Assembly: GCA_945888565.1 (NCBI GenBank) | Contig: CAMDAL010000253.1 | Location: 1 to 6,187, forward strand | DNA length: 6,187 nt | Direction: 5' to 3' | Source: Devosia equisanguinis | Lineage (GTDB): Bacteria; Pseudomonadota; Alphaproteobacteria; Rhizobiales; Devosiaceae | Shown here: piece by piece, positions 1 through 6,103 of the stretch | Layout of the letters: the number at the start of each line of letters is the position of its first letter | Numbering within the stretch: the stretch's first letter is position 1 | Made by a program: the position numbers and the translations under genes | Notes under the pieces: generated by a model | What the model was told of the DNA's origin: nothing | What the model saw: only the letters and a program-made list of their open reading frames with translations | Database searches by the model: none

Positions 1-58
1 CGAAGAACGCCCATTCTTCGTCCGACATCAACCCGCGAACCAACGCCGCTCTCCGCAA
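1..58 (-). CDS. IS5-family transposase, N-terminal fragment
   Basis: On the minus strand an open frame after the TGA at 79-77 reads LRRAALVRGLMSDEEWAFF and runs off the window edge. The MSDEEWAFF block is typical of the N-terminus of IS5-family transposases, DDE enzymes that cut and rejoin IS ends. I place the start at TTG 58 because AAGGA (69-65) lies 6 nt upstream. ATG 28 is the alternative start. Only about 19 residues are visible, so the catalytic DDE residues cannot be checked. The frame is the same as that of the interrupted gene upstream, separated by the TGA at 79-77, so the host gene's transcription could run into the transposase. Confidence 0.6.
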   Translation of the reverse strand, partial: MRRAALVRGLMSDEEWAFF

Positions 59-114
59 AGAACATCCTTGAATCAGTCAGTTGCTGATTTGGGAACCCTC
101 TTTGTCCACACGGC
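1..114 (-). mobile_element. End of an IS5-family insertion sequence (partial)
   Basis: The left edge holds the transposase-start end of an IS element; the rest lies outside the window. Support is the transposase N-terminus read on the minus strand from position 58, plus the abrupt end of a sensor-type gene at this point. The outer boundary is inferred. The tetranucleotide CTAG lies at 115-118, which fits the YTAR target preference known for the IS5 subgroup. The minus-strand sequence starting at 114 (GGCCGTGTGGACAAAG) loosely resembles the IS5 terminal repeat. The other end and the second CTAG copy are not visible, so the inverted repeat and target duplication cannot be confirmed. An alternative end is the GAGGGTTCCC block at 100-91. 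Confidence 0.6.
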
Positions 115-307
115 CTAGATCGGTGAAACTGTGAAGCAGGTAGAACACAAAGCCGGCAACGCCTTGCACCACCAGCAACCGGCTGCGGGCCAGCGACGTC
201 TCGGCCTCGTACTGCGTTTCCAGCTCGTCTGAAAAGCGCAGCCGAAGCCCACGGCGCGCCAGATGCCGCTCCACATGCATCTCATCGATAAGCGGCTGGT
301 GTTGCAC
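77..307 (-). pseudogene. N-terminal remnant of a probable diguanylate-cyclase-type sensor, cut by an IS
   Basis: A 76-codon frame starts at GTG 307 and ends at TGA 79-77. Residues 20-35 (GLRLRFSDELETQYEA) and the hydrophobic stretch at about 45-60 (LVVQGVAGFVFYLLHS) resemble the start of alphaproteobacterial membrane-bound GGDEF proteins, in which a short cytosolic 'LRFP..LE..FE' segment precedes the first transmembrane helix. I infer that residues 1-64 are native. The last 12 (GRVDKEGSQISN) would come from the IS sequence, since CTAG at 115-118 marks the probable insertion point. All catalytic parts are missing, so the product cannot make cyclic di-GMP. The GTG start is supported by an AAGGAGG 9 nt upstream. 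The family call is tentative; another membrane sensor with a similar N-terminus (for example an adenylate cyclase) is possible. Confidence 0.5.
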
Positions 308-316
308 GCGACTTGG

Positions 317-323
317 CCTCCTT
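317..323 (-). promoter_or_regulatory. Ribosome binding site fixing the GTG start at 307
   Basis: Read on the minus strand this is AAGGAGG, a near-perfect Shine-Dalgarno sequence, 9 nt before GTG 307-305. It is the main reason to treat the truncated reading frame as the start of a real gene rather than a chance ORF. Confidence 0.65.
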
Positions 324-437
324 CCGCCTCTTTCACCATGGCCGCCCCGGCCTGAAGAAAGCTCTGACTGGACTGGTTAACGTCCTGTTCCGTGTTTGAT
401 CCGGCAGCCCGCATCGGGCAGAACTGTCGCCGGGAAC

Positions 438-443
438 GGGAGG
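438..443 (+). promoter_or_regulatory. Ribosome binding site of the phosphotriesterase-family gene
   Basis: GGGAGG lies 4 nt before the ATG at 448 and 7 nt before the ATG at 451. The longer spacing is more usual and favours the second ATG. The two starts differ by one methionine. Confidence 0.6.
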
Positions 444-450
444 ATGAATG

Positions 451-1365
451 ATGAAGCTGCTGCATACGACGCTCGGGCCAAAGCGCGCCGACGAACTGGG
501 CATGATCCTGCCGCATGAGCATATCTTCGTCGACCTGCGCACCCCCGACCAGCCCGGCTATGGCGAGGCAGAGGCGGCCGATGTAGTGCGGCTCATGGCG
601 CCCGAGGTCGCGGCCGCCGCCGCCCGCGGCATCACCGCCATCGTCGAATGCTCGACCCATGGCGTCGGCCGGCGCGCCGATTGCGATCTCGCGGTCAGCC
701 GCGCCACCGGCATGCCTATCGTCGTGCCGACCGGCAACTACCGCGAGCCCTGGGTCTCGGACTGGGTCAGGTCGGCAAGTGAAGCCGACCTCGAAGCCCT
801 CATGTACCGCGAAATGACCGAAGGCATGGACGGCACCCCGGTGCTCGCCGCCTGGATCAAGGTCTCCGCCGGCGACGACGGCATCACCGTGCTCGAGGAG
901 CGAATCCTCCGCGCCGCGGCCCGCGCGGCGAAGCGCACTGGCGCCGCCATCGGCAGCCACACCATCAGGGGCCGCGTGGTGATGGACCAGCTCGATATCA
1001 TCGAAGCCGAGGGCTATCGGGCCGACCGCTTCATTTCCATCCACACCCAGAATGAGCCGGATTTCGGCCTCAACCTTGCCGTTGCCGAACGGGGCGCCTG
1101 GATCGAGTACGATCACGTCGGGCGCGCGCCGGACGACGAGGTGGCAAGTCTGATCCTCAAGGCGCTGGAGGCCGGCAAGGCCACCCAATTGCTGCTGAGC
1201 CACGATCGCGGCTGGTATGACCCGGCGCAGCCTGGCGGCGGCGTGCCCAAGCCGTTCACCCACCTGAGCGACGTGATGCTGCCCTTGCTACGGCAGCGCG
1301 GCGTGACCGACGACACCGTCCGCCAGCTCATGGTCACCAACCCGTTCGAGGCCTATGCCCGCTGA
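451..1365 (+). CDS. Phosphotriesterase-family metal-dependent hydrolase
   Basis: This 304-residue cytosolic protein (no signal peptide seen) belongs to the phosphotriesterase (Php) branch of the amidohydrolase TIM-barrel superfamily. The expected binuclear metal ligands are all present: HEH in LPHEH (H22 and H24), the lysine that becomes carboxylated (K137 in WIKVS), H170 in GSHT, H198 in SIHT, and D252 in LLSHDRGWYDP. The substrate cannot be read from sequence. Relatives are lactonases, other esterases or uncharacterised sugar-linked enzymes, and true organophosphate hydrolysis is uncommon. The protein is slightly shorter than the usual 315-350 residues but ends with a family-like 'VTNPFEAYA' C-terminus. 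It is divergent from the truncated sensor gene and converges on comM, with no operon partner in the window. The fully conserved active site argues that it is functional. Confidence 0.9.
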   Translation: MKLLHTTLGPKRADELGMILPHEHIFVDLRTPDQPGYGEAEAADVVRLMAPEVAAAAARGITAIVECSTHGVGRRADCDLAVSRATGMPIVVPTGNYREPWVSDWVRSASEADLEALMYREMTEGMDGTPVLAAWIKVSAGDDGITVLEERILRAAARAAKRTGAAIGSHTIRGRVVMDQLDIIEAEGYRADRFISIHTQNEPDFGLNLAVAERGAWIEYDHVGRAPDDEVASLILKALEAGKATQLLLSHDRGWYDPAQPGGGVPKPFTHLSDVMLPLLRQRGVTDDTVRQLMVTNPFEAYAR

Positions 1366-1458
1366 CGAAAGCCTCGCCACCAGGTTGCCGCGCTGCCGTC
1401 CGGTATCAACGTAGCGGTACGCGTATCGGCGGTCGTCATGCGTCTCGCCGAACAAGTC

Positions 1459-2979
1459 TCAGGCGGTGGCAAAGTTGATCCGATAGCTCAGCGCCTCGGC
1501 GATATGGGGGCGCGCCACCTTCTCCACCCCTGCCAGATCAGCGAGCGTGCGGGCCACCTTCAGCACGCGGTGATAGGCGCGCGCCGACAGCCGGAAGCGC
1601 TCGGCCGCCTGCAGCAGCAGGGCCTGGCTCTCCTTGTCCGGGTTCACCACCTTCTCGATCAGGCTCGAACTCGCGGCGGCGTTGGTGAACACGCCGGGTT
1701 CCCCTGCCTCCAGGTAGCGCAGCCGTTGCCGCTCCCGCGCCTTCTCCACTCGCGCCGCCACGGTCACCGAGGCCTCGGATTCCGCCTGCCCAACCATCTC
1801 CGCGGCCGAAACCGCCGGCACATCCACCCGCAGATCGATCCGGTCGAGGAACGGTCCGGAGAGTCGCGACTGGTAGTCGTCGGCGCAGCGGTCGCCGCGC
1901 TTGCAGGTATGGCCGGGCGTACCCGCCATGCCGCACTTGCAGGGGTTCATCGCGGCAATCAGCTGGAAGCGGGCCGGAAAGCTCACATGCGCGTTGGCCC
2001 GCGCAATCACCACTTCGCCACCCTCCAGCGGCTGGCGCAGGCTGTCGAGCACGGCGGGCGAGAACTCCGGCAATTCGTCGAGGAAGAGCACACCATTATG
2101 CGCGAGGCTCACCTCGCCCGGTCGCACCTTGAGCCCGCCGCCGACCAGCGCCGCCATCGAGGCCGAGTGATGCGGCGCGCGGAACGGCCGCCGGTCGCTC
2201 AGCGCTCCGCCGGCCAGTTCGCCCGCAATCGACTGGATCATCGACACGTCGAGCAGTTCGCGGGGGTTGAGCGTCGGCAGGATCGACGGCAGCCGCGCCG
2301 CCAGCATGGATTTTCCGGCCCCTGGCGGCCCCACCATCAGCAGGTTGTGGCCGCCGGCCGCTGCCACTTCCAGCGCCCGCCGCGCCACCTCCTGCCCGCG
2401 CACATCCTTCAGGTCGGGCAGGCGCCCCGGGTCGGCCAGCCGCTTCGTTGTCGGCCGCGCCGCCAGCTGGAAGCCACCCAGGTGGTTGATCAGCGCCAGC
2501 AGCGAGTCCGCCGCGATGATATCCAGTTCGTCGCCGGCCCAGGCCGCTTCCGGGCCGGATTCTGCGGCGCAGATGATGCCGAGGTCACGTGCCTGCGCGG
2601 CAATCGCCGCCGGCAGCACCCCGGCCGTCGCCGCCAGCCGGCCATCGAGGCCGAGTTCGCCCAGTGCCAGGTGCCGGCTCAGCGTGTCCGAGGGGATGGC
2701 GCCAAGTGCTGCCATCAGTCCGAGCGCGATCGGCAGGTCTTAGTGGCTGCCTTCCTTCGGCAGGTCGGCCGGCGCCAGATTCACGATAATGCGCTTGGGC
2801 GGCAGCCCCAGCCCCGAGGCATAGAGGGCGGCCCGTACCCGCTCGCCGGATTCCTTCACCGCCTTGTCGGGCAGCCCGACGATCAACAGCCCGGGCTTGC
2901 CCGGCGAGAGCTGCACCTGCACATCGACCGGAACCGCCTCGATACCCTGAAACGCTACGGTCGCGACCCGCGTGACCAT
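1459..2979 (-). pseudogene. comM: comM, YifB-family AAA+ helicase, with in-frame nonsense codon
   Basis: ComM is a hexameric cytosolic AAA+ helicase that drives branch migration when incoming DNA is integrated during natural transformation. From ATG 2979 the frame spans 506 codons, the usual family length. Features in order: N-terminal S5-like domain (about 1-100, with VGLPDKAVKES and NLAPADLPKEGSH), Walker A GPPGAGKS (217-224), Walker B VLFLDE (297-302), a cysteine cluster after AAMNP (C347, C349, C359, C365), an arginine-finger region SGPFLDR (about 374-380) and a C-terminal lid (SARAYHRVLKVARTLADL). Codon 80 is TAA (2742-2740) where relatives have Tyr or Phe (SH-Y/F-DLPIALGLM). The frame is intact on both sides, so one base accounts for it: a recent nonsense mutation or a base-call error. 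Restart at ATG 2715 could give the ATPase part, but no good ribosome binding site precedes it. ATG 2979 is preferred over TTG 2985, which abuts the GGGGAG. Confidence 0.9.
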
Positions 2980-2985
2980 CCGCAA

Positions 2986-2991
2986 CTCCCC
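2986..2991 (-). promoter_or_regulatory. Ribosome binding site of comM
   Basis: GGGGAG on the minus strand, 6 nt before ATG 2979. It directly touches the alternative TTG at 2985, which argues against that start. Confidence 0.6.
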
Positions 2992-3040
2992 AAGCCCTTC
3001 AAGACCGTATCAGGAGTTTCCCGGATCGATCAAGAACATT

Positions 3041-3784
3041 TCAGGAACGAGATTTGGTGCGCCGGACGAAGTACCAGATCTGCCGCGCGACCTTGCTGAC
3101 CGGCGTAGTCACCCGCCACTTCATCGAGCGGTTGATCCTGCCGGCCAGACCTTCAAGGTCGTGCACATGCCCGTGCATTATCTTGACGGCTCCAGCCACG
3201 CCGACAGGATAGGGCAGTCGGTAATTGTATACAGCGGGCAGCACTGCATGCCGCCGCTCGCTGAAATAGAGTGTGTGCCGCAGTGGCCCCTGGTCTTGAC
3301 GATAGCCCGCAGCGGCATGCCGATCTGCCCAGGCAGCAAAGAAGGCGTCGGTGTCGGGACCTCGCCGGAACGCCATCACACCGCTGTTGAGTTTGGGAAA
3401 CGAGACCGGGATAGCATCGTCCTCGATCGGAGCGCCGTTGCTGAACAGTCCCACCGTCCAGTACGGCGTGACGGCAGCAGCGACAGGATAGCGGTCGAGC
3501 AGCCTGAACAGTTCCGGCACGGCGTCGCAGACATAGGTATCGGTGTCGAGGAATACCGTTCGCGCGAACGGAGAGTTCCGCATAGACCACATCTTCAGCG
3601 ACTTGACGTGTATCCCAGCGGGAGGCTGCACCGTGATGTCGAAAAGCCCGGGTGTTGCGGCGCCATCGGTTACGATGGCGATCGAGACCTGCGGCATCGC
3701 CCGCCGCAGGCTGCTGGCTGACCGCGCTGCCTCGCGCAGCCAGCGCTCACCGACGGCGTAGTAAAGGAACCCCTCATCGGTCAT
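3041..3784 (-). CDS. Glycosyltransferase with DTD motif, nucleotide-diphospho-sugar transferase type
   Basis: This 247-residue protein probably moves a sugar from a nucleotide donor to a cell-surface glycan or similar acceptor. The key motif is FLDTDTYVCD, with D80-T81-D82 as the metal- and nucleotide-binding DxD. Other GT-A features are the N-terminal strand SIAIVTD (34-40), LNSGVMAFRR (132-141, the 'NSG' acceptor-side loop), DQGPL (164-168) and a late HGH (204-206), which in GT8-like enzymes often completes the metal site. No signal peptide or membrane helix is seen, so it is a cytosolic or peripherally bound enzyme. Its ATG lies 6 nt after the stop of the upstream GT2 gene with no clear ribosome binding site, which suggests translational coupling. 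comM follows 61 nt downstream. GT8-like versus PF03407-type membership cannot be settled by eye, and donor and acceptor are unknown. Confidence 0.78.
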   Translation of the reverse strand: MTDEGFLYYAVGERWLREAARSASSLRRAMPQVSIAIVTDGAATPGLFDITVQPPAGIHVKSLKMWSMRNSPFARTVFLDTDTYVCDAVPELFRLLDRYPVAAAVTPYWTVGLFSNGAPIEDDAIPVSFPKLNSGVMAFRRGPDTDAFFAAWADRHAAAGYRQDQGPLRHTLYFSERRHAVLPAVYNYRLPYPVGVAGAVKIMHGHVHDLEGLAGRINRSMKWRVTTPVSKVARQIWYFVRRTKSRS

Positions 3785-3790
3785 GCCCGA

Positions 3791-4757
3791 CTACATCTGC
3801 ACATGCTTGCGGATGAAGCCCGGCGCTACCCACGCCACGACTTCAGCGCCGAAGATGACAGTATTGAATGCCAGCCCGAACAGGAACGAGCCGATTGCAG
3901 TTCCCACGCCAAGCTTGAGTGCGCCTGCGCGTTTCGGCACGTTGACCAGCATTGTCACGATGCTGTTGAGCCAGCGAAGCAGAGCGCCAACCGGGCTCGC
4001 CAGCAGCCATCCATGCGGCTTGAGACGCTGCCAGTACACGTTGTCGTAGCCGTGGCAGATGGCGCGCGCGAAGGCATGGCCCAGGCTCTCCGGCGCCGGA
4101 TGGCTTACCGTCGCATCGCCGTGGCGCCACATCCGCACACCGTCGTGCCGCATCCGCCGCGACAGCGCCGCGCACTGGCCGCGATAGCACTCCGCCGGCG
4201 CGAACGGGTAGCGCTCGAGCACGTCGCGTTTGGCCGCGAAATTGTTGGCGTAGAAGCCGCCGAACCGACGGAGTTCGGGGGTGTTCGGGTTGGGTTTGAA
4301 GAACCAGAAGCCGGCAAAGAGGCGGTCCAGCACCGTATCGAGGGCAAGAGGTCTGGCCACTCACCAGGTCGACATCCGGCCGGTCCAGCGCCTCGAGCAG
4401 GTTGGCCATCCAGCCATCATCCGGCACGACGTCACTGTCTACGAAGAGCACTGCCTCGGCCGTGGTCAGCCGCGTGCCGAGGTTCTTCTGTTCGAAATAG
4501 TGCAGGCCCGGCGCCTCGACGAAGCGAATCTCGCCCGGCCAGCTTTGCGCGTCGATCTGTTCATCGACAGTGGTCTTGGGCACTTCGAGCGGCACAGAGC
4601 CGGGATCGTACATCACAACCAGCTCGAAGCGCGTATTGTGACTGCGGGCGAAGGCGATGGCTTGGCTGTTCACTTGCCGCAACATCGCCTCCGCCCGATC
4701 AACGTCGGACAGCAGCGCATTTTCCCACTCGATGACTATTGCGACAGTCGCCGGCAT
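3791..4757 (-). pseudogene. GT2 family glycosyltransferase, split by a frameshift
   Basis: Two overlapping minus-strand frames together make one GT2 enzyme of about 321 residues. The first (from ATG 4757) carries the GT-A half: FELVVMYDP, YFEQKNLGTR (87-96) and VLFVDSDVVPDDGW (103-116) with the D107-S108-D109 metal-binding motif, up to VSGQT (132-136). The homologous reading then moves to the other frame at about 4349, continuing LALDTVLDRLF, FYANNFAAKR, YRGQCAALSRRMRHDG and SHPAPES. It ends with hydrophobic stretches (about LLASPVGALL and GSFLFGLAFNTVIFGAEVVAWVAP) that suggest membrane association. The change fits a 1-nt insertion or a 2-nt deletion. Without it, frame 1 runs on into a non-homologous tail to 3843. 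It is the first gene of a likely two-glycosyltransferase operon. It is either a true pseudogene or a sequencing error; there is no homopolymer at the site. Confidence 0.8.
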
Positions 4758-4763
4758 TGGTCG

Positions 4764-4769
4764 TTCCCT
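4764..4769 (-). promoter_or_regulatory. Ribosome binding site of the GT2 gene
   Basis: AGGGAA on the minus strand, 6 nt before ATG 4757. It supports this start and the strand assignment against the long plus-strand shadow ORFs. Confidence 0.5.
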
Positions 4770-4958
4770 GAGCTCACTGGTTCATCCAGCAATAGCTGCA
4801 TGTGGCCGGCGAATCCAGCGGCGCGCGGCAGCCATCTGCCACAGCCCCTACCTCTGCATTAACCATGCTGGAATATCAAAGGGTTAGCGCAAGGTTTCAT
4901 TAAGCGCCTCAGGTTGAATCAAAGCCTGTCCAATGTCGATCCAAGGCTGTTGTCCAGC
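4770..4958. promoter_or_regulatory. Divergent intergenic region with CtrA-like half sites
   Basis: This stretch separates the divergent GT2 and GH25 genes and should hold both promoters. Its right half is AT-rich against the surrounding GC-rich DNA. TTAACCAT at 4859-4866 matches the left half of the CtrA box known from alphaproteobacteria (TTAA-N7-TTAA). TTAG (4884-4887) is followed 7 nt later by TTTC (4895-4898), an imperfect match, and CATTAA occurs at 4857-4862 and again at 4898-4903. No complete CtrA box and no convincing -35/-10 pair is present. The regulatory reading is inference. Confidence 0.3.
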
Positions 4959-5798
4959 ATGAGCTTCGCCGCCGCGTTCCACCCCGCGACCTCGTTCCTC
5001 AAGCCCGTCGCACTGCTTCTGGTGGTGCTCGCGCTCGCTGCTTGCGGGCGCTCGCCGACCAGCCATGTCGGCATTCCCGGCGACAATGACCCGCATGACG
5101 GGGTGCGCCGCGCCTGGGGTCTGCCGATCCAGGGCCTCGATATAGCGCGCTACCAGGGTCGCGTCGATTTCGACAAGGTTCGCGCCGGCGGCGTGCACTT
5201 CATCTACATCAAGTCCACCGAGGGCAAGGACTACATCGACCCCAATTTCTACACCAACTGGCAGGGGGCGAAGGCCGCCGGCGTTGCGCGCGGCGCCTAC
5301 CACTTCATGACCTGGTGCAGCCTCGCCTCCGAGCAGGCCGACTGGTTCGTGCGCAGCGTGCCGGCCGACTACGACTCGCTGCCGCCGGTGCTCGACCTCG
5401 AGTGGAACAATCACTCCAAGTGCAAGAACAAGCACGACCGCGCCGAGGTGCTCGAAAAAGTGCGGGTGATGCTGGCCGCCATGGAAGCGCACACCAAGAA
5501 AGTGCCGGTGATCTACACCGACATGAACTTCTATCGCGACGTGCTGCAGGGCGAGCACTTCGACAGCTCGTTCTGGCTGCGCTCCACCGCGGCCGAGCCG
5601 CACCTCAGGTATGGCGGCAAGAACGACTGGCTGATCTGGCAGTGGACCCAGACCGGCACCATGTCCGGCATCAGCGCCGAGGTCGATCGCAATGCCTTCT
5701 ATGGCACGCAGGACCAGTGGGTGCAGTTCCTGCTGACGGGCTGCGACCCGCGCAAGCTGCACATTCTTGGCCCACAGGGGCGCTGCACCACCAAGTAG
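4959..5798 (+). CDS. GH25 lysozyme-like lipoprotein (N-acetylmuramidase family)
   Basis: From ATG 4959 the protein has 279 residues. An export signal comes first: a basic or neutral n-region, a hydrophobic core (PVALLLVVLALAA) and the lipobox LAAC with lipidated C29. Glycine follows the cysteine instead of aspartate, so Lol rules predict the outer membrane. The GH25 domain follows: GLDIARYQG (D61), KSTEGKDYIDPNF, GAYHF, PPVLDLEW (D146 and E148, the expected catalytic DxE), PVIYTDMNFY, LIWQWTQTG and VDRNAF (D243). The family cleaves the MurNAc-GlcNAc bond of peptidoglycan, so remodelling of the organism's own wall or attack on rival cells are the obvious roles. Four further cysteines (C120, C155, C262, C276) could form disulfides in the periplasm. 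A TTG at 4914 would add 15 residues before the signal peptide and seems less likely. It is divergent from the glycosyltransferase group. Confidence 0.88.
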   Translation: MSFAAAFHPATSFLKPVALLLVVLALAACGRSPTSHVGIPGDNDPHDGVRRAWGLPIQGLDIARYQGRVDFDKVRAGGVHFIYIKSTEGKDYIDPNFYTNWQGAKAAGVARGAYHFMTWCSLASEQADWFVRSVPADYDSLPPVLDLEWNNHSKCKNKHDRAEVLEKVRVMLAAMEAHTKKVPVIYTDMNFYRDVLQGEHFDSSFWLRSTAAEPHLRYGGKNDWLIWQWTQTGTMSGISAEVDRNAFYGTQDQWVQFLLTGCDPRKLHILGPQGRCTTK

Positions 5799-5837
5799 TC
5801 CGCAACGAACGAGCGGTGACTCGCTGCACGGCGAGGA

Positions 5838-5866
5838 TTGCCAGCAATTTGCCTTGGTTCTAGCGT
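5838..5866 (+). promoter_or_regulatory. Possible sigma-70-type promoter for the 41-residue gene
   Basis: TTGCCA (5838-5843, five of six to the -35 consensus) is followed by a 17-nt spacer and TAGCGT (5861-5866, three of six to the -10). The spacing is ideal but the -10 is weak. It lies 54 nt before the ATG at 5920. Confidence 0.25.
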
Positions 5867-5886
5867 GAGGTTCGCAATCACGCTGG
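5860..5886. repeat. Short inverted repeat between the GH25 and lysine-rich genes
   Basis: AGCGTGA (5862-5868) and TCACGCT (5878-5884) pair perfectly around a 9-nt loop. A U-G pair and a C-G pair extend the stem to 9 bp. No T-run follows, so it is not a classical terminator on the plus strand. It could end the GH25 transcript weakly or lie in the leader of the next gene. Function unknown. Confidence 0.35.
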
Positions 5887-5904
5887 CGTTCATGCCGGCA
5901 TCAC

Positions 5905-5913
5905 AGGAAGGGG
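5905..5913 (+). promoter_or_regulatory. Strong ribosome binding site of the 41-residue gene
   Basis: AGGAAGGGG, 6 nt before ATG 5920. Its strength and position are the best evidence that this very short frame is translated. Confidence 0.65.
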
Positions 5914-5919
5914 AACCCC

Positions 5920-6045
5920 ATGGCCAAGGGTCAGCTGAAGTCGAACAAGGAAGCCAAGAAGCCCAAGAAGGAAAAGCCGAAGGTGCTTGCGACAGCGGGG
6001 CTCACCAGCTCCAGCACCGCCGCAGCGGCTTCCAAGAAGAAGTAG
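5920..6045 (+). CDS. Small lysine-rich conserved hypothetical protein (41 aa)
   Basis: The frame encodes 41 residues starting MAKGQLKSNKEAKKPKKEK, then a Ser/Ala/Thr-rich stretch, and ends in KKK. Twelve of the 41 residues are lysine. It therefore has a strong positive charge, little hydrophobic content and probably no fixed fold on its own. The MAKGQ-SN-EAKKPKKEK start matches small uncharacterised proteins I recall from Hyphomicrobiales genomes, whose function is unknown. Binding to nucleic acid or ribosomes is a guess from charge only. A strong ribosome binding site precedes it and a stem-loop follows 23 nt after the stop, which makes it look like a complete monocistronic gene. It is short enough to be missed by ORF callers. 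Confidence 0.75.
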   Translation: MAKGQLKSNKEAKKPKKEKPKVLATAGLTSSSTAAAASKKK

Positions 6046-6067
6046 GCTTCGATACCGAAGTGTGTCG

Positions 6068-6103
6068 CAGGGCCGTGGCCACGCCGCGGCCCTGTGCTAT
6101 TTC
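6068..6103 (+). terminator. Probable intrinsic terminator after the 41-residue gene
   Basis: CAGGGCCGTGG (6068-6078) and CCGCGGCCCTG (6084-6094) form an 11-bp GC-rich stem with one G-U pair and a 5-nt loop. It is followed by TGCTATTT, a weak T-rich tail. It lies between two converging genes, 2 nt from the marC-family stop, so it may serve both strands, though no T-run follows on the minus strand. Confidence 0.55.

Noticed and set aside
115..1263. 382-codon minus-strand ORF opposite the hydrolase
   Set aside because: The plus-strand protein has all phosphotriesterase-family ligands, whereas this frame has low-complexity Ala/Gly/Asp content and then runs through the truncated sensor gene out of frame.
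1356..1415. ATG overlapping the hydrolase stop that opens a 19-codon frame
   Set aside because: Short frame ending in TAG with no recognisable sequence or downstream continuation; no sign of a real downstream gene.
1416..1427. Near-palindrome GGTACGCGTATC between converging genes
   Set aside because: Too short, one mismatch, no loop or T-run; not convincing as a terminator or operator.
1438..3099. 553-codon plus-strand ORF opposite comM
   Set aside because: It is antisense to comM, whose AAA+ motifs prove the minus strand. The product is rich in Arg, Gln and His with no recognisable domain, typical of a high-GC shadow frame.
4343..4365. Programmed ribosomal frameshift in the GT2 gene
   Set aside because: No slippery X-XXY-YYZ heptamer or evident downstream structure, and such frameshifting is not known for GT2 enzymes; mutation or sequence error is simpler.
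3803..4735. 310-codon plus-strand ORF opposite the GT2 gene
   Set aside because: Arg/Ala/Pro-rich shadow without motifs. The frameshift in the GT2 gene makes it look longer than either real fragment, but the DSD motif and ribosome binding site support the minus strand.
4884..5762. 292-codon minus-strand ORF opposite the GH25 gene
   Set aside because: Val/His/Ala-rich antisense frame. The GH25 motifs and lipobox establish the plus strand.
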